NCBI RefSeq assembly: GCF_004361855.1 | Contig: NZ_SNWQ01000002.1 | Coordinates: forward strand, 496,001 to 560,000 | From: Kribbella caucasensis | GTDB taxonomy: Bacteria; Actinomycetota; Actinomycetes; Propionibacteriales; Kribbellaceae | Direction of reading: 5' to 3' | DNA length: 64,000 nucleotides | In this document: positions 29,035-37,388 of the stretch, one piece after another | Position numbering within the stretch: position 1 is the stretch's first letter | Layout of the letters: each line of letters starts with the position of its first letter | The notes under the pieces: model-generated | What the model saw: only the letters and a program-made list of their open reading frames with translations | Database searches by the model: none | What the model was told of the DNA's origin: nothing | Position numbers and translations under genes: made by a program

Positions 29035-29068
29035 GCTGGGCCCGGGGGTTTCGTCCCTCGGGCCCAGC
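29035..29068. terminator. Bidirectional terminator after gatCAB
   Basis: GCTGGGCCCG and CGGGCCCAGC with inner GGG/CCC form a stem followed by GTCTTTGT. It lies between convergent gatB and the stress-protein gene. Confidence 0.8.
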
Positions 29069-29075
29069 GTCTTTG

Positions 29076-29528
29076 TCAGGCCGCTTGGTCCTGTTGCAGG
29101 AGCGCGATGGCGACCGAGGCTTCCGCGGCCGGGCAGCGGATCTCGTACCGTGTCGGCACGACCTCGGTGGAGACCGCCTCCGGCCGATTGCGGATCAGGC
29201 CGCGGAACAGCCCGACCAGCGCGCCCACGATCACGCCGTACGCGGCACCCCAGAAGACCACGACGAGCCCGGTCATGTTGGTGTCGGCGACGAGCGTGAC
29301 GAAGATCCCCATCAGCAGGCCCAGTCCGCCGCCGACCCCCGCCGTGACCGCGGTGAGCCGCGGAACCGAAGTACCGGTGCGTCTCTCGGCCAGCCGCAGC
29401 TCGCTCCCCACGACCAGCAGACTCTCGCCTGCCATCCCGTACTTCCGCAGGTATTCGACCGTCCCTTGTGCCTCGGCGTAGGTGGCTGCCGATGCGACCA
29501 GGCCGTCGTGGACCAGTGGCTGTGCCAT
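29076..29528 (-). CDS. General-stress-protein-17M-like (YflT) membrane protein
   Basis: ATG 29528 gives 150 residues. The N-terminal part ATYAEAQGTVEYLRKYGM then LLVVGSELRLAERR resembles the general stress protein 17M/YflT domain. Two hydrophobic helices follow (about 63-82 and 91-110, LTAVTAGVGGGLGLLMGIF and GLVVVFWGAAYGVIVGALVG), then a short soluble tail. Such proteins are induced by stress in actinobacteria and firmicutes; their mechanism is unknown. The upstream GGGAGGGAAGG is a likely ribosome-binding site, about eleven bases from the ATG; a TTG at 29537 is closer and is an alternative start. Confidence 0.75.
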   Translation of the reverse strand: MAQPLVHDGLVASAATYAEAQGTVEYLRKYGMAGESLLVVGSELRLAERRTGTSVPRLTAVTAGVGGGLGLLMGIFVTLVADTNMTGLVVVFWGAAYGVIVGALVGLFRGLIRNRPEAVSTEVVPTRYEIRCPAAEASVAIALLQQDQAA

Positions 29529-29587
29529 GCGTTGCAAGACCTTCCCTCCCGTAGTGTCCCTCCACTAGTACCAGAAAGGGGAAATCT

Positions 29588-30745
29588 CTAACGGCTGATG
29601 GTGATCCGGAGGATGCGGTCGTCTCCGTCGCGGGTGTCGCCGCGGCCGTCCGTGTTCGAGGTGGTCAGCCACAACGACCCGTCCGGCGCGGCCTCGACGG
29701 TCCGGAGCCGGCCGAACTCGCCGGTGAAGAACGCCTGCGGTTCCCCGGTACGCCGGCCGTCGGTGACCGGGATCGCCCACAACCGTTCACCGCGCAGACC
29801 CGCCATGAAGATGTGACCCTGGGCGAACGCGATGCCGGACGGCGACGCGTCATCGGTCCGCCATTGCGCGATCGGGTCCACCATGCCGTCGAGTCCCGAG
29901 ATCCCTTCGGCCGCGGGCCACCCGTAGTTCGCCCCGTTGGTGATGGCGTTCAGCTCATCCCACTCGTCCTGCCCGAACTCCGCGGCGTACAACTGGTTCC
30001 CGCCGAACGCGACCCCCTGAACGTTGCGATGTCCCTTGGAGAACCATCGCCGCCCGCCGGGGTTGCCGGGTGCGGCCTGCCCCTCGGTAGTGATCCTCAG
30101 GATCTTGCCGCCCAGGGACTCGTCGCTCTGCGAGTTGGGTTCTTCCCGGCCGTCCCCGGTGCCGGCGTACAGGTATCCGTCCGGTCCGAACGTGAGCCTG
30201 CCTCCGTTGTGGACGGCAGCCACTGGGATACCGTCGAGGATCACTTGCTGCTGGCTGATCCGGTTGCCTTGGTAGGTGAGGCGCGCGATCCGGTTGTCGT
30301 CACCGGTCGAGTAGTAGACGTAGACGTACGGCCTGCGTGGGTACTGCGGATCCACTGCCAACCCCAGCAAGCCACCCTCGGAAGACGGATCCACGCCGTC
30401 CACCGTCCCTACCTCCGCCGCCTGGCCGCCCGCGACACGTTTGATCCGCCCGCTGTCCCGCTCCGCCACTAGCGCACTGCCATCCGGCAGGAAGTCGAGC
30501 CCCCACGGCACCTCGATTCCGGTAGCCACCGTCCCCGCGACCGCCAACCGCACCGGCCCTTGCGGCAGCGCAGTGGTCGTCTCCGGCGTAGACGGCCGCG
30601 CCGACGACGGTACGGGCGCAGTCGCCGTAGTCGTTGGATCCGACGCTCCCGCCGACGGCTGCGCCTCCCCGTCGCCTCCGTCCTGACACCCCGCCGCCAG
30701 AACGGCAACCGCCACCACAGCCGCAGTACGAGCCCCAAGCTTCAC
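29588..30745 (-). CDS. PQQ-dependent sugar dehydrogenase-like lipoprotein
   Basis: The 385-residue product has a lipoprotein signal (LAAGC, Cys20), a Ser/Thr/Pro linker to about residue 65, and a six-bladed propeller of the soluble glucose/aldose dehydrogenase family. VPWGLDFLPDGSALVAER, AVHNGGRLTFGPDGYLYAG (in pieces; His and Gly near the active site), GHRNVQGVAF and EFGQDEWDELN are characteristic. These enzymes oxidise sugars or pyranoses with PQQ and calcium at the cell surface; many actinobacterial members await a substrate. Whether the host makes PQQ is unknown. Monocistronic. Confidence 0.82.
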   Translation of the reverse strand: MKLGARTAAVVAVAVLAAGCQDGGDGEAQPSAGASDPTTTATAPVPSSARPSTPETTTALPQGPVRLAVAGTVATGIEVPWGLDFLPDGSALVAERDSGRIKRVAGGQAAEVGTVDGVDPSSEGGLLGLAVDPQYPRRPYVYVYYSTGDDNRIARLTYQGNRISQQQVILDGIPVAAVHNGGRLTFGPDGYLYAGTGDGREEPNSQSDESLGGKILRITTEGQAAPGNPGGRRWFSKGHRNVQGVAFGGNQLYAAEFGQDEWDELNAITNGANYGWPAAEGISGLDGMVDPIAQWRTDDASPSGIAFAQGHIFMAGLRGERLWAIPVTDGRRTGEPQAFFTGEFGRLRTVEAAPDGSLWLTTSNTDGRGDTRDGDDRILRITISR

Positions 30746-30927
30746 GCCATCTCCCTAGCCACCCGACGACCCGCACCCACTATGTCGGACCCCCACCGAA
30801 AACCAACCGAAAGGCGCGCGACCCGCTCGGCCGCCGGGCTGCCCGATGGCTGGTTCGGTCGCCGCTGGCGGGTTGTAACACGTCAGCGGCACGGCAAGCC
30901 GTCAGTGGGTGTAGCGAGGCCGACGGG

Positions 30928-32214
30928 TTAGGCGCCCCAGGTGGGGCGGAGGGGGAAGTGGGCGTTCGCCTCGTCGTCTAGTTTTACGGCGAGGATTTGG
31001 TGGAGTTGGGTGGTGTTTTGTTCGAAGCCTACTCGGCAGGCGGCTAGGTAGAGGCCCCAGATTTTGGCGGTGGGGTAGCCGACTTCGGTTACGGCTTCGT
31101 CCCAGTGGGACTTGAGGTTGCGGGACCAGGCGGCCAGCGTCAACGCGTAGTGTTCGCGGAGGTTTTCTTCGTGGCGGACTTCGAAGCCGGCGTCCTGGGC
31201 GTCGGTGATGATGCGGCCGGAGCCGATGAGTTCGCCGTCGGGGAAGATGTAGCGGTCGATGAACGCGCCGACCGAGCGGTAGCGGTTGTCGGCACGGGTG
31301 ATGCTGTGGTTCAACAGCCGGCCGCCGGGACGAAGGCGGTCGAGCAGGAAGCCGAAGTACGACGGGTAGTTGCGGACGCCGATGTGTTCGGTCAGGCCGA
31401 TCGAGCTGATGGCGTCGAAGTCCCGTTCGGCCACGTCTCGATAGTCGCTGAAGCGGACCTCGGCCAGGTCTTCCAGGCCGTCGCGTTTGATCGCGGCCGC
31501 GGCCCATTCCGCCTGTGCGGCCGACAAGGTGACGCCGAGCGCCCGTACGCCGTACTCGCGGGCCGCGTGCCGGACCATGCCACCCCAGCCGCAGCCGACG
31601 TCGAGCAAACGTTGACCGGCGCGGAGATCCAGTTTCCGCGCGACCAGGTCATACTTCTCGTACTGTGCCTCCTCCAGCGAAGCGTCAGCCGCCGGATAGA
31701 CAGCGCACGTGTACGTCATCGAGGGACCGAGGATGTACTCGTAGAAGGTGTTCGACACGTCGTAGTGGTGGTGGATCGCGGCCTTGTCCCGGGTCCGCGA
31801 GTGCCGCAGACCCTCGAACGTGCGACGCCACCTCGGCAGGTGTTCCTGAGGCGGTGGGGGCGGCGGCTTCAGGTGGTTCCAGCCGAGGCCGCGGACGATC
31901 CGGAGGGCCTCCGACGGCGTCGGCCGTTCGAAGTGGACGTGGTTGAGCATCATCTTCATCAGCTCGTACGGGTCGCCCGGGTGGACGCCCTCGATCTCCA
32001 GATCACCGGAGACGTACGCGCGGACCATGCCGAGATCGCCGGGCGCGGTCAGGATGTACGAAAGACCGCGCTCGGTCGCCAGGTGCATGTGGATCGGGGA
32101 GTCCTCCGGCCCGGTCGCGCTGCCGTCGTACGCGGTGAACCGGAACGGGAGTCCGTCCGGGGTCACCGTGGTGAGCGCTTCCGCGATCGAGACCTGAGTC
32201 AGTGTTGCAGTCAT
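30928..32214 (-). CDS. SAM-dependent fatty-acyl methyltransferase, CFA-synthase family (TmsB/BfaB-like)
   Basis: The 428-residue product belongs to the cyclopropane-fatty-acid synthase family: HHHYDVSNTFYEYILGPS, MTYTCAVY (Cys170, equivalent of the bicarbonate-site Cys), SAM motif VGCGWGG (206-212) and FDAISSIGLTEHIG. It follows an FAD oxidoreductase with which it overlaps by four bases. That pairing is the arrangement known for tmsA-tmsB (bfaA-bfaB in mycobacteria), where this enzyme adds a methylene/methyl group to C10 of oleoyl phospholipid and the partner reduces it to 10-methylstearate. Classical cyclopropanation is the alternative. Start ATG 32214. Confidence 0.85.
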   Translation of the reverse strand: MTATLTQVSIAEALTTVTPDGLPFRFTAYDGSATGPEDSPIHMHLATERGLSYILTAPGDLGMVRAYVSGDLEIEGVHPGDPYELMKMMLNHVHFERPTPSEALRIVRGLGWNHLKPPPPPPQEHLPRWRRTFEGLRHSRTRDKAAIHHHYDVSNTFYEYILGPSMTYTCAVYPAADASLEEAQYEKYDLVARKLDLRAGQRLLDVGCGWGGMVRHAAREYGVRALGVTLSAAQAEWAAAAIKRDGLEDLAEVRFSDYRDVAERDFDAISSIGLTEHIGVRNYPSYFGFLLDRLRPGGRLLNHSITRADNRYRSVGAFIDRYIFPDGELIGSGRIITDAQDAGFEVRHEENLREHYALTLAAWSRNLKSHWDEAVTEVGYPTAKIWGLYLAACRVGFEQNTTQLHQILAVKLDDEANAHFPLRPTWGA

Positions 32215-33590
32215 CGGCGTGCCACCGCCTTCTCGTAGAGCCCGGTGAGCCGGGCATCGGGGTCGTAGCGTCGTTTCACCTCGGTCAACGCCGGGACGTT
32301 GTAGAGCCGGTCGAAGGTGTCGCGGTCGTAGTACGCATCGGAGTACAGGGATTTGTGCCCGCCGAAGTCGGCGACGGCGGCCTCGATCCGACGGTTCATA
32401 TCGCCGTCCGAGGCGCCGGGGGCGATCGGCACGGTGCCCCAGAAGCCGACGTTCACGTACGTCACGTCGGGCGCGAGTGGGTACAGCGGCCAGGACTCGC
32501 CGGAACGCAGCCGGAGCGGGCAGAGCCAGACCGGCCGCATCCCCACCTCGGCGTCGAACCAGCGCAGGAACCCGGCCAGCTGATCAGCCGGAATCTCCAC
32601 GTCCTGGACGACGCGTTCGCGATCCGGCTGGCCCCGGCGGCGATTGATACGCGCGGCAACCTGATGGCGGTTCTCGAAACCGATGATCTTGTGGAACACG
32701 TCGCTGCGCCGGAAGCGACGCGGCCACAGTCGCCGGACGTACCGGTTCTGCGCGCCGAAGGCCGCCGAGCACCAGAACCAGTCGGTGTCCCAGCGCCAGA
32801 GGTAGTCGTATGCGGTGAGGAAGTCCATCGGTCGTTGCCGGATCGATCGGTAGTAGATCTGCTGGCCGGTGTAGTCGCTGGTCTTCACGACGGCGTCGCT
32901 GTTGCGGCCGAGCGTCAGGTACGCCTCGGTCGGGCTGAACGCGACCCCGTCGACGAAGTGCACGGGCGCATCGTCGTAGGTGCCGGTGGCAACGATCTGC
33001 TCGATCGCGGGTGCGAGTTGGTCGAGGCCGAGACGCACGTGCCGGAGTGCGACGTACGGTGAGATCTTGTCGAGCTCGATCCGCAGTCGGGTCGCGTAGC
33101 CGAGGGAGCCGTAGGAGTTGGGGAACGTGCGGAACAGGTCAGCGTGCTCGCCGGTCGGCCGGGCGGTGACGACGTCGCCGGCGCCGGTGAGGATGTCGAG
33201 TTCGAGGACGGACTCGTGCGGCAGACCGGCCCGGTACGACGACGACTCGATCCCGAGCCCGGTCACGGCGCCGCCCAGCGTGATCGTCTTCAGTTGCGGC
33301 ACCACCATCGGGACCAGCCCGTACGGCAGGGTCGCGGCGACGAGATCCTCGTACGTGCACATGCCCTGTACGTCGGCCGTCCGGGCAGCCGCATCCACCT
33401 CGAGTACGCCGGTCAGGCCGGACACGTCAAGCCCGGGTGTCGCCACATCGGTGCGCGGGCGGAACAGGTTCGAACTGCGTTTCGCCAGCCGAACCGGTTC
33501 GCCCGTGGGGATCCGTCGGTAGGACTCGCGAAGACGTCCAACCGCCTGATCGTGTTCCACCGTCGAGGCCAGACCCGATGTCGAAGGCAC
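32211..33590 (-). CDS. FAD-binding oxidoreductase, TmsA/BfaA-like
   Basis: The 459-residue product has an FAD-binding PCMH-type domain with GMCTYEDLVAATLPYGL and TITLGGAVTGLGIESSSYRAG around the isoalloxazine, and a DprE1/DHCR24-like C-terminal cap (RPMDFLTAYDYLWRWDTDWF). Its stop overlaps the start of the CFA-type gene, so the two form an operon. In tmsAB systems this subunit reduces the 10-methylene intermediate to a 10-methyl branch with NADPH. Assignment rests on the pairing and family resemblance. It is first in the operon and divergent from the hydroxyacid dehydrogenase gene. Confidence 0.8.
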   Translation of the reverse strand: MPSTSGLASTVEHDQAVGRLRESYRRIPTGEPVRLAKRSSNLFRPRTDVATPGLDVSGLTGVLEVDAAARTADVQGMCTYEDLVAATLPYGLVPMVVPQLKTITLGGAVTGLGIESSSYRAGLPHESVLELDILTGAGDVVTARPTGEHADLFRTFPNSYGSLGYATRLRIELDKISPYVALRHVRLGLDQLAPAIEQIVATGTYDDAPVHFVDGVAFSPTEAYLTLGRNSDAVVKTSDYTGQQIYYRSIRQRPMDFLTAYDYLWRWDTDWFWCSAAFGAQNRYVRRLWPRRFRRSDVFHKIIGFENRHQVAARINRRRGQPDRERVVQDVEIPADQLAGFLRWFDAEVGMRPVWLCPLRLRSGESWPLYPLAPDVTYVNVGFWGTVPIAPGASDGDMNRRIEAAVADFGGHKSLYSDAYYDRDTFDRLYNVPALTEVKRRYDPDARLTGLYEKAVARR

Positions 33591-33745
33591 CCATTCAGAG
33601 TACGACGCCGCTGCCCGGATCGGCCCTGGCAGGAAGCTGTCGAGCCGGACCGGCCGCCGTACCGGTGCCCGGCAATGAGCACGAGTGCCGGCGGGGTTCG
33701 CGGGGGCTGACGAGAACTGTCCGGGGGGACGAGTAGGTTCTGGGT

Positions 33746-34699
33746 ATGGCTGATGGGGTTAAGACGTGGCTGCCGTGGGAGGACCCGGAGCGGTTCCTCG
33801 GTGGGTTGCCTGCTGGGCTCGACGTGGAGTACTACGCGGGTGGTGAGCGGCCCGCGTCACTGGAGTCCGTCGAGTTCTACGTGCCGAGTTACCTGGGCTC
33901 GTCCGAGGTGGTCGAGATCGTCCGGGAGATGCCCGCGCTGAAGGTGGTGCAGACCCAGACCGCCGGGTACGAGAACGTGCTGCCCTATCTGAAGGAAGGC
34001 GTCACCTTGTGCAACGCGCGAGGTGTGCACGACGCGTCCACCGCGGAGCTCGCCGTCGGCCTGATCCTGGCGTCGTTCCGGCGGCTGCCGCGCGCGGTGA
34101 AGAACCAGGAGCGCGGGTTGTGGCCGTCGTACCAGGGGGAGCTGGACGACTCGCTCGCCGACCGGACGGTGATGATCCTGGGCTACGGCTCGATCGGCGA
34201 GGCGCTGGAGCGGCGGCTGGCCGGGTTCGAGTGTGAGATCGTCCGGGTCGCGCGCCGGGCCCGGGAGGGCGTGTCCCCGATCAGTGAGCTGCCGGCGTTG
34301 CTGCCGAAGGCCGACGTCGTCGTGCTGATGACTCCGGCGACCGAGGAGACCCGGGGCATGGTCGATGCGAAGTTCCTGGCCCAGCTCAAGGACGGCGCGC
34401 TGCTGATCAATGTCGCGCGCGGTGTCGTGGTGGACACGGACGCGTTGCTGGCCGAGCTGACCACCGGGCGGATCAGTGCGGCGATGGACGTGACGGATCC
34501 CGAGCCGTTGCCCACCGGACACCCGTTGTGGTCTGCTCCGAATGTGCTGATCAACCCGCACCGGGGTGGTGCCTCGACGGCGTTCCCGCCGCGAGTGGCC
34601 CGGCTGGTGCGCGCCCAGCTGGAGCGTTACGTGCTGCGCCGTTCTGGATCGGCGGCGGGCGAACCGCTGATCAACGTGGTGGCGGGGCCGCCGCGGTAA
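33746..34699 (+). CDS. D-isomer-specific 2-hydroxyacid dehydrogenase
   Basis: The 317-residue product has the NAD domain motif MILGYGSIGEALERRL and the catalytic triad Arg (NVARGVVVDT), Glu (VTDPEPLP) and His (INPHRGGAS). It reduces a 2-keto acid to the D-hydroxy acid or the reverse; the substrate is not predictable. The N-terminal substrate domain is short. The next gene starts 25 bp downstream, so they may be co-transcribed. Confidence 0.85.
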   Translation: MADGVKTWLPWEDPERFLGGLPAGLDVEYYAGGERPASLESVEFYVPSYLGSSEVVEIVREMPALKVVQTQTAGYENVLPYLKEGVTLCNARGVHDASTAELAVGLILASFRRLPRAVKNQERGLWPSYQGELDDSLADRTVMILGYGSIGEALERRLAGFECEIVRVARRAREGVSPISELPALLPKADVVVLMTPATEETRGMVDAKFLAQLKDGALLINVARGVVVDTDALLAELTTGRISAAMDVTDPEPLPTGHPLWSAPNVLINPHRGGASTAFPPRVARLVRAQLERYVLRRSGSAAGEPLINVVAGPPR

Positions 34700-34724
34700 A
34701 CACATCCGAGGGGAAGGGACAACG

Positions 34725-35813
34725 ATGTCCGAGGCCGTACTGCTGATCGGGACCAAGAAGGGACTCTGGATCGGACGGACCGACGGCGAGCGCCGCAACT
34801 GGAAGCTCGACGGGCCGCAGTTCGAGATGCAGGGGATCTACTCGGTCGGTGTCGACACCCGCGACGACCGCCCACGCCTGTTCGTCGGTGGGACCAGTGA
34901 GCACTGGGGTCCGGCCGTCTTCCACTCCGACGATCTCGGCCGGACGTGGGACGAACCACCGAAGGGTTCGATCGGATTCCCCGAGGACGCCGACGCCTCG
35001 GTCGAGCGCGTCTGGCAGATCCAGGCCGCTTCGGCTGATCAGCCAGGTGTCGTGTACGCCGGTACGGAACCGTCCGCGTTGTGGAAGTCGACCGACGGGG
35101 GAGTGACGTTCGAGCTGGTCCGCGGCCTGTGGGACCACCCGCATCGCAAGGAGTGGGGTGCGGGATTCGGCGGCCAGGCGATCCACACCGTGTTGCCGCA
35201 TTCGACCGACCCCGATCGGGTCAGCGTCGCGATGTCGACCGGCGGGGTGTACCAGACCCGTGACGGCGGCGCGACCTGGGAGCCGGCGAATCACGGGATC
35301 AAGGCGAAGTTCATGCCCGATCCGGACCCGGAGTTCGGCCAGTGCGTGCACAAGCTCGCGGCCCACCCGGACGTACCGGAGCGGATGTTCGCGCAGAACC
35401 ACCACGGCGTCTACCGCACGGACGACGGCGGCGCGATCTGGAAGTCGATCGCGGACGGCCTGCCCTCGGACTTCGGCTTCCCGATCGTGGTGCACCCGCA
35501 CGAGCCCGAGACGGTGTACGTCTTCCCGTTGATCGCCGACGGCAACCGGATCCCGCCCGACGCAACCCCCCGGGTCTTCCGTTCCCGCGACGCCGGCGCG
35601 ACCTGGGAGCCCCTGACGAACGGCCTGCCCGACGCCCCGTCGTACGCGCCTGTACTGCGGGACGCGTTGTGCGTGGATCAGGGTTCACCGGCCGGTGTGT
35701 ACCTGGGTACACGTGATGGTTGCGTGTACGCGAGCGCGGATGCGGGTGACACGTGGACCGAGGTCGCGCGGCATCTCCCCGACGTACTGTCCGTCCGAGC
35801 GGCTGTCATCTGA
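34725..35813 (+). CDS. Asp-box (BNR/sialidase-like) beta-propeller protein
   Basis: The 362-residue product carries at least six Asp boxes (SDDLGRTW, STDGGVTF, TRDGGATW, TDDGGAIW, SRDAGATW, SADAGDTW), one per propeller blade, and no signal peptide, so it is cytoplasmic. It resembles the WD40/YVTN/BNR-like proteins often annotated as exo-alpha-sialidase, but the sialidase Arg triad and FRIP motif are not seen, so glycosidase activity is doubtful. ATG 34725 has GGGGAAGGGA upstream. Its stop overlaps the MoaD-like gene, a pairing that hints at a shared function. Confidence 0.78.
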   Translation: MSEAVLLIGTKKGLWIGRTDGERRNWKLDGPQFEMQGIYSVGVDTRDDRPRLFVGGTSEHWGPAVFHSDDLGRTWDEPPKGSIGFPEDADASVERVWQIQAASADQPGVVYAGTEPSALWKSTDGGVTFELVRGLWDHPHRKEWGAGFGGQAIHTVLPHSTDPDRVSVAMSTGGVYQTRDGGATWEPANHGIKAKFMPDPDPEFGQCVHKLAAHPDVPERMFAQNHHGVYRTDDGGAIWKSIADGLPSDFGFPIVVHPHEPETVYVFPLIADGNRIPPDATPRVFRSRDAGATWEPLTNGLPDAPSYAPVLRDALCVDQGSPAGVYLGTRDGCVYASADAGDTWTEVARHLPDVLSVRAAVI

Positions 35814-36100
35814 TGACCATGGTTGTGGGTGTGAAGCTGCCGACGGTGCTCAGGCCGTTCGCCGGCGGGGTGGAGCGGGTGGAGGTCCAGCCGGCCGAGG
35901 ACACCGTCGGCGCGGTGTTCATGGCGCTGGAAGCTGACCACCCCGCCCTGCGCCGACGGCTGACCGACGAACAGGGCTCCCTCCGACGCCACGTCAACGT
36001 CTTCCTCGTCAACGACAACATCCGCGATCTCGACGGCCTCGACACCAAGCTCTCCGACGGCGACGAACTCCTCATCCTCCCCAGCGTCGCGGGCGGCTGA
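35813..36100 (+). CDS. MoaD/ThiS-family ubiquitin-like sulfur carrier
   Basis: The 95-residue product has the beta-grasp pattern (VKLPTVLRPFAGG, VNVFLVNDNIRDL, LDTKLSDGDELLIL) and ends SVAGG, a C-terminal di-glycine that can be adenylylated and thiocarboxylated by an MoeB/ThiF-type enzyme. It could donate sulfur for a cofactor or serve another ubiquitin-like role. ATG 35813 overlaps the propeller gene stop. No activating enzyme is adjacent. Confidence 0.88.
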   Translation: MTMVVGVKLPTVLRPFAGGVERVEVQPAEDTVGAVFMALEADHPALRRRLTDEQGSLRRHVNVFLVNDNIRDLDGLDTKLSDGDELLILPSVAGG

Positions 36101-36142
36101 TGATGCTGGGAAAGACAAGACTGTTATTGGAGGAATCGCCTG

Positions 36143-36314
36143 GTTAAGTGCCCTGAGTCGGGAGTTCGTGCGCAGCTCCGGCGCCCAGGCAGGCACCTCG
36201 CGGCGTTGGAGAAGCAGCCACGATGAACACCGCATCGAGGCAGCTTCTCCGCCTTGCGATGCACCTACCTGGACACCGGAGCTACTGCACCAACTCCCGA
36301 CTCAGGGCACTAAC
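36143..36314. repeat. 172 bp imperfect inverted repeat (MITE-like or structured leader)
   Basis: Two arms of about 77 bp face each other. The outer GTGCCCTGAGTCGGGAGTT (36148-36166) pairs perfectly with AACTCCCGACTCAGGGCAC (36292-36310), and the inner parts pair imperfectly (CAGCTCCGG/CCGGAGCTA, GGAGAAGC/GCTTCTCC). Several mismatches would be G-U pairs in RNA of one strand. It ends ten bases before the start of the kinase gene. It contains no gene I believe; either a miniature inverted-repeat element or a long folded leader. Confidence 0.7.
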
Positions 36315-36324
36315 GTCGGGCGGC

Positions 36325-36864
36325 ATGAACGGTGACGTGACACTCCTGACCGGACCACCCGGCGCGGGCAAGACGACCGTGGCAGAGCTGGTCGCCACCA
36401 AGGCGGCGAAACCCATGGTGCATCTGACCACCGACCTGTACTACCGGGCGATCCGCACCGGGTTCGTTGCTCCGTACCTGCCGGGCGCCCAACGGCAGAA
36501 CGAGGTGGTCATCGGGGCGATCGTGGCAACCGTCCGCGAGTACGCGCGTGGCGGGTACGACGTCGTGGTCGACGGGATCCTCGGTCCTTGGTTCCTGGAC
36601 CCTTTCCGGGCAGCCGCGGCGCGCGACGATCTCGCGCTGTCATACGTCGTACTCCGTCCTGACCTGGAGACCACGCTCGCCCGAGCCAAGCAGAGGGCGG
36701 GCAACGAGTTGAAGGACGTCACCGCGATCACCGGACTCCACAACGCCTTCGCCGACCTCGGGGACCTCGAAAAGCACGCGATCGACACCACCTACCTAGA
36801 CACCGAGCGGACCGCCACCGAGGTACGGCGCGCTGCCGCGTCGACGCAGTACCGCCTCGGCTGA
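36325..36864 (+). CDS. P-loop kinase/ATPase, chloramphenicol-phosphotransferase-like
   Basis: ATG 36325 gives 179 residues; the frame extends upstream only through the inverted repeat. GPPGAGKTT (10-18) is a Walker A motif, [11 protein letters not shown] holds the base-binding Asp, and [15 protein letters not shown] is the Walker-B-like strand. [17 protein letters not shown] resembles the lid of small kinases that phosphorylate antibiotics or metabolites (CPT, gluconate kinase-like). The substrate is unknown. It converges on the truncated AICAR-transformylase remnant. Confidence 0.75.
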   Translation: MNGDVTLLTGPPGAGKTTVAELVATKAAKPMVHLTTDLYYRAIRTGFVAPYLPGAQRQNEVVIGAIVATVREYARGGYDVVVDGILGPWFLDPFRAAAARDDLALSYVVLRPDLETTLARAKQRAGNELKDVTAITGLHNAFADLGDLEKHAIDTTYLDTERTATEVRRAAASTQYRLG

Positions 36865-36899
36865 TCCGATCCAGCACGATCAGTGGTGGAAGAGGCGGC

Positions 36900-37244
36900 G
36901 TCGACTGGGTGGGAGACGGCGATGAAGTCTCCGTAGGAGGACTTGGGGTCGGCATCCCGGGCTCGGAGGTAGGCGCTGGTCACGGGGGAGATCCGGTCGA
37001 CGGCGTACGTCGTACGGATGGTTTCGTCGAGTGGACCGGCCAGGGCTGCGCCGGCGGGGGAGACGTGTTTGAAGGAAGTTGCCGCCGGCACCTCGAACGC
37101 GCTGCTCGCCTCGCGGACGAGTTGCCAGGCGTTCAAGGCGTCGAGGATGTTGATGTACGACGGGCTGCCGTGGAGCACGGTGAAAGGGGACGCGCCCGAG
37201 ATCGTGGCGGGCTGGTGCGGGTTCATGCCGTAGCGCAGGTGCAT
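36900..37244 (-). pseudogene. Truncated AICAR formyltransferase-like (PurH C-domain) gene
   Basis: From ATG 37244 (GGAGG seven bases upstream) the frame reads [17 protein letters not shown], then [37 protein letters not shown] and [15 protein letters not shown]. These are recognisable blocks of the AICAR transformylase domain of PurH, including the K-H pair of SFKHVSPAG. After about 115 residues the resemblance ends and the frame runs out in Arg-rich sequence at 36792, inside the convergent kinase gene. Full-length relatives exceed 380 residues, so most of the catalytic domain is deleted. It is still preceded by a ZTP riboswitch. Confidence 0.8.
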
Positions 37245-37249
37245 CGAAA

Positions 37250-37352
37250 GCCTCCGAGAACGTGTCGGAGGCGCCCAGGCGGACGACGCCTTTCCTGCTG
37301 TGCCGACCACTCCCCGGTGGTGCTCCACCCTTCGCCAGTCGCGGTCGGCGCC
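37250..37352 (-). promoter_or_regulatory. ZTP (pfl) riboswitch with sequestering hairpin
   Basis: The minus strand reads GCGACTGGCGAAGG, GGTGGAGCACCACCGGGGAG and, after a linker, CCGCCTGGGC, the conserved blocks of the ZTP/pfl aptamer in order. Directly after, GCCTCCGA and TCGGAGGC form a hairpin (37250-37272) whose 3' arm contains the GGAGG ribosome-binding site of the purH-like gene. ZTP binding would be expected to free this site. It lies in the gap divergent from ilvD. Confidence 0.85.
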
Positions 37353-37388
37353 AGCCTACAGGCGGCGGTGGGTCCTAGAGTGATGTTC

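Noticed and set aside
36909..37388. Extended ilvD start
   Set aside because: The extension crosses the ZTP riboswitch and the purH-like remnant; IlvD proteins begin near ATG 37389.
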